64,000 bases of DNA from Paenibacillus tianjinensis (GCF_017086365.1 NZ_CP070969.1:1984001-2048000); one strand, 5' to 3'. Counted from the stretch's first letter, positions 25,490-34,477 are shown. The notes: a model not told the origin generated them from the letters alone. Made by a program: numbers and translations.

Positions 25490-25660
25490 ATAAAAAAGAC
25501 GGCAGCTACCCCAAGCATAGGGCTTAGGGCTACAGCCTTTCCTGTTTGCGAATATGGGCCGGATAATCAGACATCGTACCGGACCAGCCTCAGCGTCAAA
25601 TACGGCTTTGGGAGGTGAAGCAATGCCCAACTCGGGTTCATAGACAATATATGCTGCTTT
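25490..25660 (-). ncRNA. Possible structured minus-strand RNA ending in a terminator
   Basis: On the minus strand this gap contains GGCTGTAGCCCTAAGC paired with GCTTGGGGTAGCTGCC, followed by GTCTTTTTT: an intrinsic terminator with no gene in front of it. Upstream on the same strand is a C-rich TTCACCTCCC tract. The plus strand instead shows GGGAGGTGAAGCA before a six-codon frame (ATG 25622). Either may be meaningful; I recognise no known RNA class. Confidence 0.35.
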
Positions 25661-25720
25661 CCATTATCATTAAAGCGGGGAACGAAGAAGCGGAACAACT
25701 TAGAAGGGATGATTCACCTT

Positions 25721-26416
25721 ATGAGCTATGAAGCACAGCAGCTGAAACTTAAGAAACCGGAAGCGATTGTATTTGATATGGATGGAACCCTGTTCCAGAC
25801 GGAAAGCCTGTTATTGCCTGCTTACCATAAAATGTTTGATATTCTGCGGGAGGAAGGGCTGTATTCCGGCCCTACGCCGCCGGAGGAACGTATTCTGGGC
25901 AGCCTAGGCATGCTGCTTGCGCAAATCTGGAAGAATGTTATGCCGGAAGCTGATGAAGCTGTGCACCGGCGGGCGGATGAGCTGCTGCTGCAGCTGGAGA
26001 TCGAAGGGCTGGAGGCCGGGGGGACCCTGCTTTATCCTCATGTAGTTGAGACCCTCCGTGCTCTTCATGAACGGGGAGTCCGGCTGTTCGTTGCCAGCAA
26101 CGGACTGGCGGATTATATCCATAGCATTGTGGTAGTCCATGAGCTGAAAGAGCTGTTCGACGGATTGTACAGCGCTGGCGGCCAAGGGACGGCAACCAAG
26201 ACAGAGCTGCTGGGAATTTTACTGAAAGAGAATGGAGTCAGCAGCGCCTGGATGGTCGGGGACCGCTCATCCGATGTAGAAGCCGGCAAAGGCAACGGGC
26301 AGACGGTGATCGGCTGCGCTTATGCCGGCTTCGGCCGGCAGGACGAACTGAAAGGCTCTGACGTTATTATCTCCGCCTTCGATGAATTGATCGGGCTGTA
26401 CGATAACGCGGATTAG
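25721..26416 (+). CDS. HAD-superfamily hydrolase (phosphoglycolate phosphatase-like)
   Basis: 231 residues from ATG 25721; an upstream ATG at 25709 lies too close to AGAAGGG. HAD motifs: I is VFDMDGTLFQTE with the nucleophile Asp, II is LFVASNG, III is a Lys in TKTELL, and IV is MVGDRSSDVEAGKGNG. The cap is helical (subclass I), as in phosphoglycolate phosphatase and pyrophosphatase PpaX relatives. Likely a cytoplasmic phosphatase; the substrate is not predictable. It is monocistronic, with a strong terminator after it. Confidence 0.88.
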   Translation: MSYEAQQLKLKKPEAIVFDMDGTLFQTESLLLPAYHKMFDILREEGLYSGPTPPEERILGSLGMLLAQIWKNVMPEADEAVHRRADELLLQLEIEGLEAGGTLLYPHVVETLRALHERGVRLFVASNGLADYIHSIVVVHELKELFDGLYSAGGQGTATKTELLGILLKENGVSSAWMVGDRSSDVEAGKGNGQTVIGCAYAGFGRQDELKGSDVIISAFDELIGLYDNAD

Positions 26417-26429
26417 GCCATCCCTCTAT

Positions 26430-26467
26430 AAAACGGCTGGTACAGGAATCCCTGCACCAGCCGTTTT
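26430..26467 (+). terminator. Terminator of the HAD hydrolase gene
   Basis: AAAACGGCTGGT-A-CAGG pairs with CCTG-C-ACCAGCCGTTTT around AATC. Confidence 0.85.
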
Positions 26468-26539
26468 CTTACCTAATAAGATTAGGTTGATTACCTATCT
26501 ATTTTGTGATTTAATGCAGTAGTACAGTTAAATGTCCGG

Positions 26540-26625
26540 CAGAGGTCAGAAACGGAACCCGTCTTCGGTAGGATGACGGCTAAGCCGTTTTTTCTTGCTG
26601 CCCGTAACCTTCCGGGGGCAGTGTG
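26540..26625 (+). other. Structured leader upstream of the glycosyltransferase gene
   Basis: CCGTC/GACGG, then ACGGC-TAA-GCCGT followed by six T (26575-26593), then CTGCCC/GGGCAG (about 26598-26621). The second hairpin looks like a weak attenuator. It matches no riboswitch class I can name. Confidence 0.35.
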
Positions 26626-26656
26626 AATATAAATACTTGGTACAGAGGTGAAGCCG

Positions 26657-27376
26657 TTGATCAAATTGTCTATCGTCGTTCCCGTTTATAATGAGGAAGA
26701 CAATCTTTTAGAGCTCCATCGGAGCATAACGGATGCGGTTAAGAACAAAGTGGACAGCTACGAAATTGTACTTGTGGATGATGGCAGCAGGGACCGGAGC
26801 GCCGGGATCCTTGATGAGCTGGCCAGAACGGACAGGGCGGTAAAGGTGATCCATTTTGAGAAGCATTGCGGGCAGACAGCAGCCGTCTCTGCGGGCCTAA
26901 AACAATCCGGCGGGGAATTGATCGCCCTGATGGATGCGGACCTGAGAAGCGACCCCCGTGATATTTTCAGGCTGATGCCGTTTATCGGCAGGGTGGATTT
27001 CGTGAACGGGAAGCGGATGAACGAGGGGAAGTCTTTACTTTACAAGCTTCCTGCACAGGTCAGGAGCATGATCCGCAACTGGCTTACCGGCGAGCATATC
27101 CGCGATTTTATTTCGCCGCTGAAGCTGATGAGGCGGGAGGTGGCAGACAGCTTCCACCTGTACAACGGCATGCACAGGTATTTGCCCACGCTGGCCATTA
27201 TGAATGGATTCTCCGTGATTGAAGTGTCCGTCACACACCGGAAAAGAAAACACGGCAGCTCCAACAATGCTTTTATTAAGCGGATCTTTGCCGGTTTCCT
27301 TGACGTAGTAGTCATCTGCATGCTGAAAAAAAGAGTGATCCGCTACCGGATCAGATCTTCTCCAAATCCAGAATAG
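26657..27376 (+). CDS. Glycosyltransferase family 2 (DPM1/GtrB-like)
   Basis: 239 residues from TTG 26657, which sits six bases after AGAGGTG; GTG 26648 would overlap that site. The GT-A domain shows SIVVPVYNEEDNL, VLVDDGSRDRS, and the metal-binding ALMDADLRSDP. The C-terminal part (about 190-239) ends in a hydrophobic stretch RIFAGFLDVVVICML but lacks the two full helices of GtrB. Such enzymes transfer sugars to lipid carriers at the inner membrane face. The adjacent LtaS-like gene suggests a role in decorating cell-envelope polymers, which is inference. Confidence 0.87.
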   Translation: MIKLSIVVPVYNEEDNLLELHRSITDAVKNKVDSYEIVLVDDGSRDRSAGILDELARTDRAVKVIHFEKHCGQTAAVSAGLKQSGGELIALMDADLRSDPRDIFRLMPFIGRVDFVNGKRMNEGKSLLYKLPAQVRSMIRNWLTGEHIRDFISPLKLMRREVADSFHLYNGMHRYLPTLAIMNGFSVIEVSVTHRKRKHGSSNNAFIKRIFAGFLDVVVICMLKKRVIRYRIRSSPNPE

Positions 27377-27530
27377 AGCGTATAATATGGGATTGTGCCG
27401 GTACCACTTGAAGCTGCCTATTCCTGAAAAGAGATGACGGCCTTTCTGAAATTAGCGAATTTTGGCGAAGGAGAAGTACCGGGAGCTTAATCAATGCATA
27501 TAAGAATGGAAGTAAGGGGTGGGGTCAGTA

Positions 27531-29405
27531 ATGAACAAAAAATCCGCTTTTACCAATCTGTTAAATAGACCGATTATTCTATTCAGCCTTGTGCTGCTTA
27601 TCAAAAGCGCAGTGGCCTGGTTTGTCGTATTCACTGACGGTCCTAACTGGAGCATGGTGTTTACGGAAATTCCATTCTTCATTATCGTGTTCAGCCTGAT
27701 CGAATGGCTGGCATCGAAACGAAAAATATTGTATTACATGATTGCGAATCTGCTGATTACAGTTATTTATTTTTCCGTGCTGATGTACTACAAGTATTAC
27801 GGGGTTATTGCTACCTATCATGCGCTTCAGCAGGCAGATAAAGTCACCAAGGTGGGAGAAAGCACTTATTCACTGATTACACCTTATTATCTGTTTATTT
27901 TTGTCGATATTGTCTTCTTCCTGTTCTTTATGTTCCGCCCGAAATACATTGCTAGATGGAAGGAAAGAGGGGCGATCCGCATGAGCCGGCCGGTGCTTCT
28001 TTTCATTACCGCTGTTTCAATCGGACTCTGCCTCTTTAATATCTGGCCCAATCATGCAAGCATGAACGAGATTAAAAAAGCCGAGAGCATGGGGATTCTC
28101 AATTACGAGCTGTATACTCTTTTTGCCGATACCACAGAGGACGAGGCACTGATCGACAGCAAAGAGATTACCCAGCAGGCCGTTAATGAGACCAAAGGAA
28201 TCACGGAACCTGCTGCACCGCTTTATTTTGGAGCCGACAAGGGCAAGAATCTGATAGTGGTACAGATGGAATCCTTCCAGAACTTCCTGATCGGGCTGAC
28301 CATTGACGGGCAGGAAATTACACCGAATCTGAATAAGCTGGTTAAGGAAAATACGTACTTCAACAATTTTTATGCCAATGCGGGGCAAGGTACAACCTCA
28401 GATGCCGAGTTTGTTGTGAATACATCTTTTTATGTGCCTAAGAATGAACCTGCGACCTCATCGCCCTATATGAAAAAAGCGGTCCCGAGCCTGCCGAAGC
28501 TTATGAGCGCGAACGGTTATGATACGGCTACGTTCCATACCAACAGTGTGGAGTTCTGGAACCGCAGAGATTTATATAAAGCAATCGGCTTTGACAAGTA
28601 TTATGATCAGGCATTCTACGGGGACGATGACCATATTGCTTTTGGATCTTCGGACGAAATATTGTTCGCGAAAACAGTCCCTCAGCTTGCCAAAATGGAT
28701 GCCGGGGAGAAGCCATTTTATGCGATGGTCATTTCGATGAGCGCCCACCATCCTTACAGGATTCCAGAGGACAAATACAAAATGAAGCTTCCTGAAAGTT
28801 ATGAAGGCACACTGCTTGGTGATTATATCCTTGCCCAGAATTATGCGGATTATGCCATGGGGCAATTTCTGGAGGAGCTGAAGACAAGCGGACTTTGGGA
28901 TGACAGTCTTGTCGTATTCTACGGTGACCATCAGGGCGTGCCCATGTATACTCTGGGCAGCAGTGAAAAGGACCTGATCAATGAACTGGTCGGCCATGAC
29001 TACGGCTACACGGATATGTTCAACATTCCGTTTATCGTCCATTCGCCGGGTGCCGCACTGCCTGCCGTAATGGGCCAGACGGGCGGACAGGTAGACATCC
29101 TGCCGACTGTTGCCAATCTGCTTGGAGTGTCAGTAGAGAATCAGCTGCATTTCGGGGAAGATCTGTTCAACCAGCAGAGTAACCTGCTGCCGGTCAGACA
29201 CTTCCTGCCGACCGGCTCCTTCATTAACGATAAGAGCATCTACGTAACAGGGGATGCTTATGCCGACGGGACTAACTACAATCTGCTGGATAACTCTAGT
29301 CTTCCAGGCGGCTCTACTGAAGCACAGTTTACGGCCGTTCAGCGTCTGCTGAATCTGTCCAACAGCTATCTGCTGCAGCTGCCGGACCGGCCGGATCAGC
29401 AATAG
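27531..29405 (+). CDS. LTA synthase family sulfatase-like membrane enzyme
   Basis: 624 residues from ATG 27531, after AAGGGGTGGGGTC. Five N-terminal membrane helices (within residues 15-185) precede a large extracellular sulfatase domain. Motifs: NLIVVQMESFQNF with a metal-binding Glu, the catalytic Thr in GQGTTSDAEF, the substrate region ISMSAHHPY and VVFYGDHQG with Asp and His ligands. This is the architecture of LtaS and YfnI/YqgS/YvgJ, which polymerise or prime glycerol-phosphate for lipoteichoic acid. Which paralogue it is cannot be told. A bidirectional terminator follows. Confidence 0.93.
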   Translation: MNKKSAFTNLLNRPIILFSLVLLIKSAVAWFVVFTDGPNWSMVFTEIPFFIIVFSLIEWLASKRKILYYMIANLLITVIYFSVLMYYKYYGVIATYHALQQADKVTKVGESTYSLITPYYLFIFVDIVFFLFFMFRPKYIARWKERGAIRMSRPVLLFITAVSIGLCLFNIWPNHASMNEIKKAESMGILNYELYTLFADTTEDEALIDSKEITQQAVNETKGITEPAAPLYFGADKGKNLIVVQMESFQNFLIGLTIDGQEITPNLNKLVKENTYFNNFYANAGQGTTSDAEFVVNTSFYVPKNEPATSSPYMKKAVPSLPKLMSANGYDTATFHTNSVEFWNRRDLYKAIGFDKYYDQAFYGDDDHIAFGSSDEILFAKTVPQLAKMDAGEKPFYAMVISMSAHHPYRIPEDKYKMKLPESYEGTLLGDYILAQNYADYAMGQFLEELKTSGLWDDSLVVFYGDHQGVPMYTLGSSEKDLINELVGHDYGYTDMFNIPFIVHSPGAALPAVMGQTGGQVDILPTVANLLGVSVENQLHFGEDLFNQQSNLLPVRHFLPTGSFINDKSIYVTGDAYADGTNYNLLDNSSLPGGSTEAQFTAVQRLLNLSNSYLLQLPDRPDQQ

Positions 29406-29413
29406 AATAGAAC

Positions 29414-29461
29414 AAAAGCACCAAAACCTAGGCTGTAAGCCTGGGCTTTGGTGCTTTTTTT
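29414..29461. terminator. Bidirectional terminator between LtaS-like and MarR genes
   Basis: AAAAGCACCAAA pairs with TTTGGTGCTTTT, with CC-AGGC/GCCTGGG inside, and seven T follow on the plus strand. Confidence 0.88.
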
Positions 29462-29468
29462 ATACAGA

Positions 29469-29936
29469 TTATAAGGAATCAGGCTGATCGTTAAGCTGCT
29501 CAAAGTAGGCATGAACGCCATTCAGCAGTTCAATCAGCAGTTCACTTTTTTCCTCGCCTAAATAATCAATCATCCCTTTGAACGTGTCACGGATCCTTGC
29601 GACCGCTTTATCAGCGAACAGTTCGCCCTTCTCTGTCAGCTGGATGACACTGATTCTCCGGTCTTGAGTGTCGCTGGTACGCACTACGTAGCCTTGGCTG
29701 AGCAGACTGTTGACCATTTGCGTAATGGTCGGAGAGGTCACCCGCAGCAGCCGGCTGACCTCCGAGACGGTCAGCGTATCCTTTCCGGTTCTTTTTTTGT
29801 TCATGCGGATCGCAATCAGTACCCGGATCTCACTTGGCTTCAGCCCAAACATTGTCGTTTTTTGCCAATTAAGCCGGGAGAATTGCTGGAAAGCACCCAT
29901 CAATCCATCCACATTGTCATACCTGTCTTCGTTCAT
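29469..29936 (-). CDS. MarR-family transcriptional regulator
   Basis: 155 residues with the winged helix-turn-helix of MarR: LTVSEVSRLLRVTSPTITQMVNSLLSQGYV, then the wing TSDTQDRRISVIQLTEKG. Start ATG lies near 29936. It faces the LtaS-like gene tail to tail. A perfect 12-bp palindrome at 29962-29973, just before its start, is a probable autoregulatory site. The neighbouring divergent gene is the CWB2-type lipoprotein, which may also be under its control. The ligand is unknown. Confidence 0.88.
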   Translation of the reverse strand: MNEDRYDNVDGLMGAFQQFSRLNWQKTTMFGLKPSEIRVLIAIRMNKKRTGKDTLTVSEVSRLLRVTSPTITQMVNSLLSQGYVVRTSDTQDRRISVIQLTEKGELFADKAVARIRDTFKGMIDYLGEEKSELLIELLNGVHAYFEQLNDQPDSL

Positions 29937-29961
29937 CTATACACCCCATAAGCTTATTTAA

Positions 29962-29973
29962 CTATAATTATAG
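29962..29973. promoter_or_regulatory. Palindrome CTATAATTATAG between marR and the lipoprotein gene
   Basis: A perfect 12-bp palindrome 26 bases upstream of the MarR start codon. It also contains a TATAAT-like -10 for the minus strand. Confidence 0.5.
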
Positions 29974-30079
29974 CCCAATAGGGGCATAAAAAGAACTCGC
30001 TTGACTTCATCGTTTCCACACACCTTTTGGGTAAAGTATGGTTATTAAAATTGGAATATTGCAAATTGGAGGTATGAGA

Positions 30080-31270
30080 ATGAGAAAGATATTAATTACT
30101 GGTACAATAGCGTTGATATTAAGTGCGGCTTTATCCGGATGCCAGGCAGGCAATAAAAACTCTAATGCTGCAGCCAACGTAACCACGGAAACCGCGGTTA
30201 CAGAACCATGGGTTGGCACCAAAAATACAACAAGGGTTAATACGTCTGATCCAGTTCAGGCAGCCGTTCTTGTCTCCCGCACACTCTGGACGGCAGAGAC
30301 AGATAATAACAGACCCTCAAGTGTGGTTTTGACCGATGTGAACAACTGGCAGATTGCGGCCGTAAGCACGGATCTGATTCATCATCCCAGCAACGGGCCA
30401 GTTCTCTTTTTTGATAAAGAAAGCGTTCCTGCTGTGACTTTAGAGGAGCTTAAACGGTTGAAGCCGATGGGCGCAGAAGGGAATGAAGGCATTCAAATTG
30501 TCATTGTAGGTCCGGTTGCGTCAAGCGTTGAGGAGCAATTGAACACCTTGGATATGAAAATCGATAAAATAGAAGGAGACGAGCCGGCAGCTATAGCAGA
30601 GGCCATTGATGCCTATTATGCCAAAGCTGCGGGGGAGCTTCCACAGGCCGTCATAGTCGGGTCTATGGACAGTCCTGAATATACATTGCCTGCTGTAAAT
30701 TGGATCGCCCACATGCCTGAACCGTTGCTCTATGTGAAGAAGGACGAAATCCCTGCTGCCACAGTGAAAGCCCTGAATAAGCGCGAAGGTAAGGCGGCCA
30801 TCTATGTCCTGGGTCCGGATTCGGTGATCTCCAGCAAAGTTGAAGACGAATTAGCAGCTTATGGAACGGTAACCCGGATTGATGGTGACAATCCGTATGA
30901 GAATGCGGTCGCTTTTGCCCAATATAAAGACACCAGCAATGATTTTGGCTGGGGAATCACTACGGCGGGACATAACTTTTCATTTCTGACCACAGATTCA
31001 ACCATGCTGACCATTGCTGCGGCTCCTTTTAGCCATCTGGGCAAACACGCCCCGTTAATGTTCACCAAAAAGGATGTACTGCCGGATTCCGTGATGGAGT
31101 ATTTGATGAATGTCCAACCGAAGTATCAGAAGTCACCTGCAGAAGGTCCCTATAATCATGCCTGGGTAACCGGCGGCAAAGACGCAATTTCTGCTGCTGC
31201 CCAGAGTGAAATCGATGATATGCTTGAGATTTCCCCTGCATCAGGCGGGAACCCGCATGCCGGCCATTAA
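30080..31270 (+). CDS. Lipoprotein with cell wall-binding repeat 2-like domains
   Basis: 396 residues from ATG 30080, which is seven bases after GGAGG. The signal peptide ends in the lipobox LSGC (Cys about 19). The body shows repeated units of the CWB2 type: a beta strand such as SSVVLTD or QAVIVGS, a helix, then a line such as GPVLFFDKESVP or EPLLYVKKDEIPAATVKAL. The pattern implies about three repeats in a Rossmann-like trimer fold. CWB2 modules bind anionic wall polymers; a lipid-anchored form would bridge membrane and wall. It is followed 38 bases later by an OmpR/histidine-kinase pair, so it may be its target or sensor partner. Confidence 0.82.
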   Translation: MRKILITGTIALILSAALSGCQAGNKNSNAAANVTTETAVTEPWVGTKNTTRVNTSDPVQAAVLVSRTLWTAETDNNRPSSVVLTDVNNWQIAAVSTDLIHHPSNGPVLFFDKESVPAVTLEELKRLKPMGAEGNEGIQIVIVGPVASSVEEQLNTLDMKIDKIEGDEPAAIAEAIDAYYAKAAGELPQAVIVGSMDSPEYTLPAVNWIAHMPEPLLYVKKDEIPAATVKALNKREGKAAIYVLGPDSVISSKVEDELAAYGTVTRIDGDNPYENAVAFAQYKDTSNDFGWGITTAGHNFSFLTTDSTMLTIAAAPFSHLGKHAPLMFTKKDVLPDSVMEYLMNVQPKYQKSPAEGPYNHAWVTGGKDAISAAAQSEIDDMLEISPASGGNPHAGH

Positions 31271-31308
31271 TTGGTCATTTGTTCATAAAAAAATGGAGTA
31301 GGTGGATA

Positions 31309-32022
31309 ATGTCTAAACTACAGGTATTAATCGTAGATGATGAGTGGAATATGAGGAATCTGCTTCGCATTTATCTGATGAAGGAAGGTTTTCGAATCCA
31401 GGAAGCCGCAACGGGCCATGAAGCACTGTCTATGATTAAGAAACACTCCTTTGATATCATACTGCTGGATGTAATGATGCCTGATATGGATGGCTGGCAA
31501 GTCTGTAAGGCCGTGAGAGAAACCGGGAACATCCCTATTCTGATGCTTACGGCACGAACAGAGACCAAAGACAAAATCCATGGACTTGGAGTAGGCGCAG
31601 ATGATTATTTGACGAAGCCCTTTGAACCTGAGGAGTTATTGGCCAGAATCTATTCGTTAATCCGCAGGTCTACAATCACACAGGGGATGCAGCCTCCTCA
31701 AAGGGTCCTGGATTTCCCCGAGCTGAACATTTTTCCGGATGCCCGGGAGGTCCGCATTCAAGAGGGTTCTGTAGATTTTACCCAAAAGGAATTTGATCTT
31801 CTTATGATGTTAGCGCAGAGCAAGCAGCGTGCTTTCACCCGCGAGGAGCTTGTAGAACGGGTCTGGGGATATGATTATGAGGGTGAAATCCGGGTGGTGG
31901 ATACGCATATTAAGAATATTCGTGAGAAACTGCAGCGGGCCGGAATGAGCTATAACCCGATTCAGACGGTATGGGGAGTAGGCTATAAATTTCAAGCGGC
32001 TGAGTATCAGGATGAGAAATAA
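31309..32022 (+). CDS. OmpR-family response regulator
   Basis: 237 residues from ATG 31309, after GGAGTAGGTGG. The receiver domain has acidic DDE at the start, phospho-Asp in IILLDVMMPDMDG (about 53), Thr in LTARTE and Lys in YLTKPFEPEELLARI. A winged-helix DNA-binding domain follows, with FTQKEFDLLMMLAQ, FTREELVERVWGYDYEGEIRVVDTHIKN split across two helices, and TVWGVGYKF. Its last 11 bases overlap the kinase gene. The signal is unknown. The small His- and Met-rich neighbours hint at metal stress, which is only an inference. Confidence 0.94.
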   Translation: MSKLQVLIVDDEWNMRNLLRIYLMKEGFRIQEAATGHEALSMIKKHSFDIILLDVMMPDMDGWQVCKAVRETGNIPILMLTARTETKDKIHGLGVGADDYLTKPFEPEELLARIYSLIRRSTITQGMQPPQRVLDFPELNIFPDAREVRIQEGSVDFTQKEFDLLMMLAQSKQRAFTREELVERVWGYDYEGEIRVVDTHIKNIREKLQRAGMSYNPIQTVWGVGYKFQAAEYQDEK

Positions 32023-33421
32023 CCGGATTGGGATCAAGCTCGGGTCAGTGATCATCACTGTATTCCTGATTGTGTTGTTATTCCTGGGTTTTGCCATCGA
32101 TAAAATGTTCACGAATTTTTATACTGCCGAAATGCGAAAAGAAACGGAAGAGATTGCCTCACACTTTACGGTCATGGCGAATGCAACCGATGTCACCTCC
32201 GAGCAGACCATGATGACCTTTGCGGAATTTTCGAATGTCAGTATCTTTAATATTCTGGACAATGGGACCGTAAATCTGCACTCCGGTGTTCATGATTCGG
32301 CCGACCGGTCGTTTATCCGAAGTTCGGATCTCGACAAGATTTTTGGCGGTAAAATCGTTAGCTTGATGTATAAAGACCCGGAAGGTCATCGTTACTTTGT
32401 TTCCGGCCAACCGGTCACTAAAGGTGGTGTTATTACCTCAGCCCTTTATGTAATGGCCTCTACGGAACAAATGGAGCAATCCTTATCCGGGGTAAGGAAC
32501 TTATTGGTACTATCCGGAATGGGGGCTTTCTTGCTGGCCATGGGAATTACATGGATTATCGCGCAAGTCTTGTCCCGTCCGCTGCTGCAAATGCAAAAGG
32601 CAACACGGAAAATTGCCGTTGGTGAGCTGGAAACCCGACTTGAGATCACAAGCAGGGATGAACTGGGCAGTTTGGCTGAGGCCATCAATGATTTGGCGGC
32701 CGATCTTCAGCATTACCGGGACAGCCGGCAAGAGCTGTTCTCTAACATATCACATGATCTGCGGACACCCATTACCTATTTGGAAGGGTACTCTAGAGTG
32801 GTTAAGGATCACCTTTATGAGACCGAGGAAGAGAAGGACCGATATCTGGATATCATTTATCAGGAGGCGGTCCGGCTGCAGCATTTGGTCGATGATGTGT
32901 TCGATCTGGCCAAAATGGAAGAAGGGAAGATATCCCTTCTGGAAGAAGAGCTCAACCTCTCTGACCTGACTGAACAAGCTGTTCAAAAAGTTAAATTGAA
33001 GGCAAAAGAAAAAGGGTTAGCCCTGTCGTTCGAATCTTCCGGGCCTGTTACACTGGTCCGCGGTGATGGTAAACGGATGGAGCAGATTGTCCTGAACTTG
33101 CTGGAGAATGCGATCCGTTATACAGAGAAGGGGAGTATCCAAGCGGGTCTGCAGTACGCCGGAAGCTCTGTAATCCTAAGCGTTGAAGATACGGGAATTG
33201 GGATTCCTGAGGAAGACCTGCCTTATATTTTCGAACGGTTCTATAGAGTGGAGAAATCCCGTGCACGTCAATTCGGGGGAACCGGATTAGGTCTATCCAT
33301 CGTAAAAAAACTGGCCGAGCTGCAGGGCGGTAAGATAAAGGTTACAAGCAGGCTAGGCGGAGGAACCCGGTTTGAAGTGTACTTTCAGCGGCAGCCGGAC
33401 CCGGGGGGACACAGCAAATGA
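32012..33421 (+). CDS. Sensor histidine kinase (HAMP, HisKA, HATPase)
   Basis: 469 residues. Helix 1 is at about 12-32, an extracellular part reaches about 165, and helix 2 (LLVLSGMGAFLLAMGITWII) lies at about 168-187. HAMP with LSRPLLQMQKATRKIAVGEL follows, then HisKA with FSNISHDLRTPITYLEGYS (His about 248). The HATPase has the N box LLENAIRYTEKG, DTGIGIPEEDLPYIF and GGTGLGLSIVKK. It overlaps the response regulator by 11 bases and shares ATGA with the next small gene, so all are translationally coupled. Confidence 0.94.
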   Translation: MRNNRIGIKLGSVIITVFLIVLLFLGFAIDKMFTNFYTAEMRKETEEIASHFTVMANATDVTSEQTMMTFAEFSNVSIFNILDNGTVNLHSGVHDSADRSFIRSSDLDKIFGGKIVSLMYKDPEGHRYFVSGQPVTKGGVITSALYVMASTEQMEQSLSGVRNLLVLSGMGAFLLAMGITWIIAQVLSRPLLQMQKATRKIAVGELETRLEITSRDELGSLAEAINDLAADLQHYRDSRQELFSNISHDLRTPITYLEGYSRVVKDHLYETEEEKDRYLDIIYQEAVRLQHLVDDVFDLAKMEEGKISLLEEELNLSDLTEQAVQKVKLKAKEKGLALSFESSGPVTLVRGDGKRMEQIVLNLLENAIRYTEKGSIQAGLQYAGSSVILSVEDTGIGIPEEDLPYIFERFYRVEKSRARQFGGTGLGLSIVKKLAELQGGKIKVTSRLGGGTRFEVYFQRQPDPGGHSK

Positions 33422-33624
33422 AGAAAATAGAATGGCTTATCGCCTTTTTCTTTATGGGAATAGGTGTAATGTGTATGACCCTTTCAGCCGTTTCTTTCCA
33501 AAGCGACTCACTGCTCCATTTCGGTTATATAGTGAAAACATTTCTGATCTGTGCAGTACTTATCGGGATAAGCCTGTTTCTGGTGCTGAGAGTATTGAAG
33601 TTGAACAAAAGATCGAAAAAATAA
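33418..33624 (+). CDS. Small two-helix membrane protein
   Basis: 68 residues starting within the ATGA overlap with the histidine kinase stop. Two hydrophobic helices are seen (about 5-25 and 36-58), with a basic tail KLNKRSKK. There is no recognisable family. The tight coupling suggests that it modulates or assists the sensor kinase, which is inference from position only. Confidence 0.65.
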   Translation: MKKIEWLIAFFFMGIGVMCMTLSAVSFQSDSLLHFGYIVKTFLICAVLIGISLFLVLRVLKLNKRSKK

Positions 33625-33711
33625 GCTCCTTTCAAAACTATCAACACATTTTCTACACAGACATTTCTTACAATGAAAATATAACAAATCTTATTTTGTG
33701 GAGGTAATGAT

Positions 33712-33912
33712 ATGGATTGGTCTTGGTTAGCTGTGCTGGTATGTCCGTTAATGATGATATTTATGATGTTTGGTATGCGTGGTGGACACGGCCATGGTCC
33801 GCATAAGAAACAGCTATCCGCCGGTGTGGTGGAGCAAGAATTATTGCAGTTAAAAGCACAAAATGAGTTGTTGCAAAAGGAAGTGCAAGATTTAAAGAAT
33901 AGAGCTGTTTAA
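33712..33912 (+). CDS. Small membrane protein with His-rich linker and coiled coil
   Basis: 66 residues, with GGAGG eight bases before the ATG. One helix (SWLAVLVCPLMMIFMMFGM, Met-rich) is followed by RGGHGHGPHKK, then a coiled coil (VEQELLQLKAQNELLQKEVQDL). It resembles the DUF2933-type small proteins found beside metal-resistance genes, but I am unsure of the family. The His/Met content suggests metal contact. It ends before the hairpin at 33942-33972. Confidence 0.7.
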   Translation: MDWSWLAVLVCPLMMIFMMFGMRGGHGHGPHKKQLSAGVVEQELLQLKAQNELLQKEVQDLKNRAV

Positions 33913-33941
33913 AGGTAGGAGATAGGCGGGATTACTCGAAA

Positions 33942-33972
33942 AAAGACTCCGGAGATGATCTCCGGAGTCTTT
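33942..33972. terminator. Bidirectional terminator
   Basis: AAAGACTCCGGAGA pairs perfectly with TCTCCGGAGTCTTT around TGA. It separates two convergent genes. Confidence 0.9.
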
Positions 33973-33982
33973 CATCTTACTA

Positions 33983-34477
33983 TTAATGAGTCATTCCACT
34001 CATGCCGCCCATACTGCTTACAATCTCGGGATTAACCATTCCGAAGATCATTGCGATGTGTGCAACGACCAGGAATCCGCTGACAAGAATAAAGTGGAGT
34101 TTCAGCTTTTCTTCCTCCGTACGCTTACGTCCAATAAGGCCAAGGTCCAGCAGGGCAAGAGGCAGTAGGAAGATTACACCGCTCAAATAGAATCCTACCG
34201 CGACTACATCTACCCAGGTATGCCATTCCCCATTTACAGTCAGAGGGACAAAAGCGGTCGGGAACAGATATAGGAATACTCCTGTAAAGTACAGACCGGC
34301 CAAAATGCTGCAGATCCGGTTAAAAGCTCTTAGGCTGCCTTTGACATTTTTGTTGAAAAGAATAAAAAACTCGGTCACCGTAATGGTCTCAGCAAAAATG
34401 ACCGGGATTGCCATAAAAATGATCAGATTCCATGGCTGGTTGTCCATCAAAAGGGACATGTAATGCGTCATATTCAT
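33983..34477 (-). CDS. Integral membrane protein with Met-rich tail, unknown function
   Basis: 164 residues with four hydrophobic segments (about 15-38, 53-75, 88-108 and 128-150), several with polar residues (FAETITVTEFFILF). The C-terminus GGMSGMTH and several Met/His pairs could touch copper or heme. I am not certain of the family. It faces the His-rich small protein tail to tail. Upstream on the minus strand GGGGG lies nine bases before the start. Confidence 0.72.
   Translation of the reverse strand: MNMTHYMSLLMDNQPWNLIIFMAIPVIFAETITVTEFFILFNKNVKGSLRAFNRICSILAGLYFTGVFLYLFPTAFVPLTVNGEWHTWVDVVAVGFYLSGVIFLLPLALLDLGLIGRKRTEEEKLKLHFILVSGFLVVAHIAMIFGMVNPEIVSSMGGMSGMTH

Noticed and set aside
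26520..26640. A known riboswitch before the glycosyltransferase gene
   Set aside because: The hairpins do not match c-di-GMP, c-di-AMP, yybP-ykoY, TPP or SAM consensus blocks. Kept only as a structured leader.
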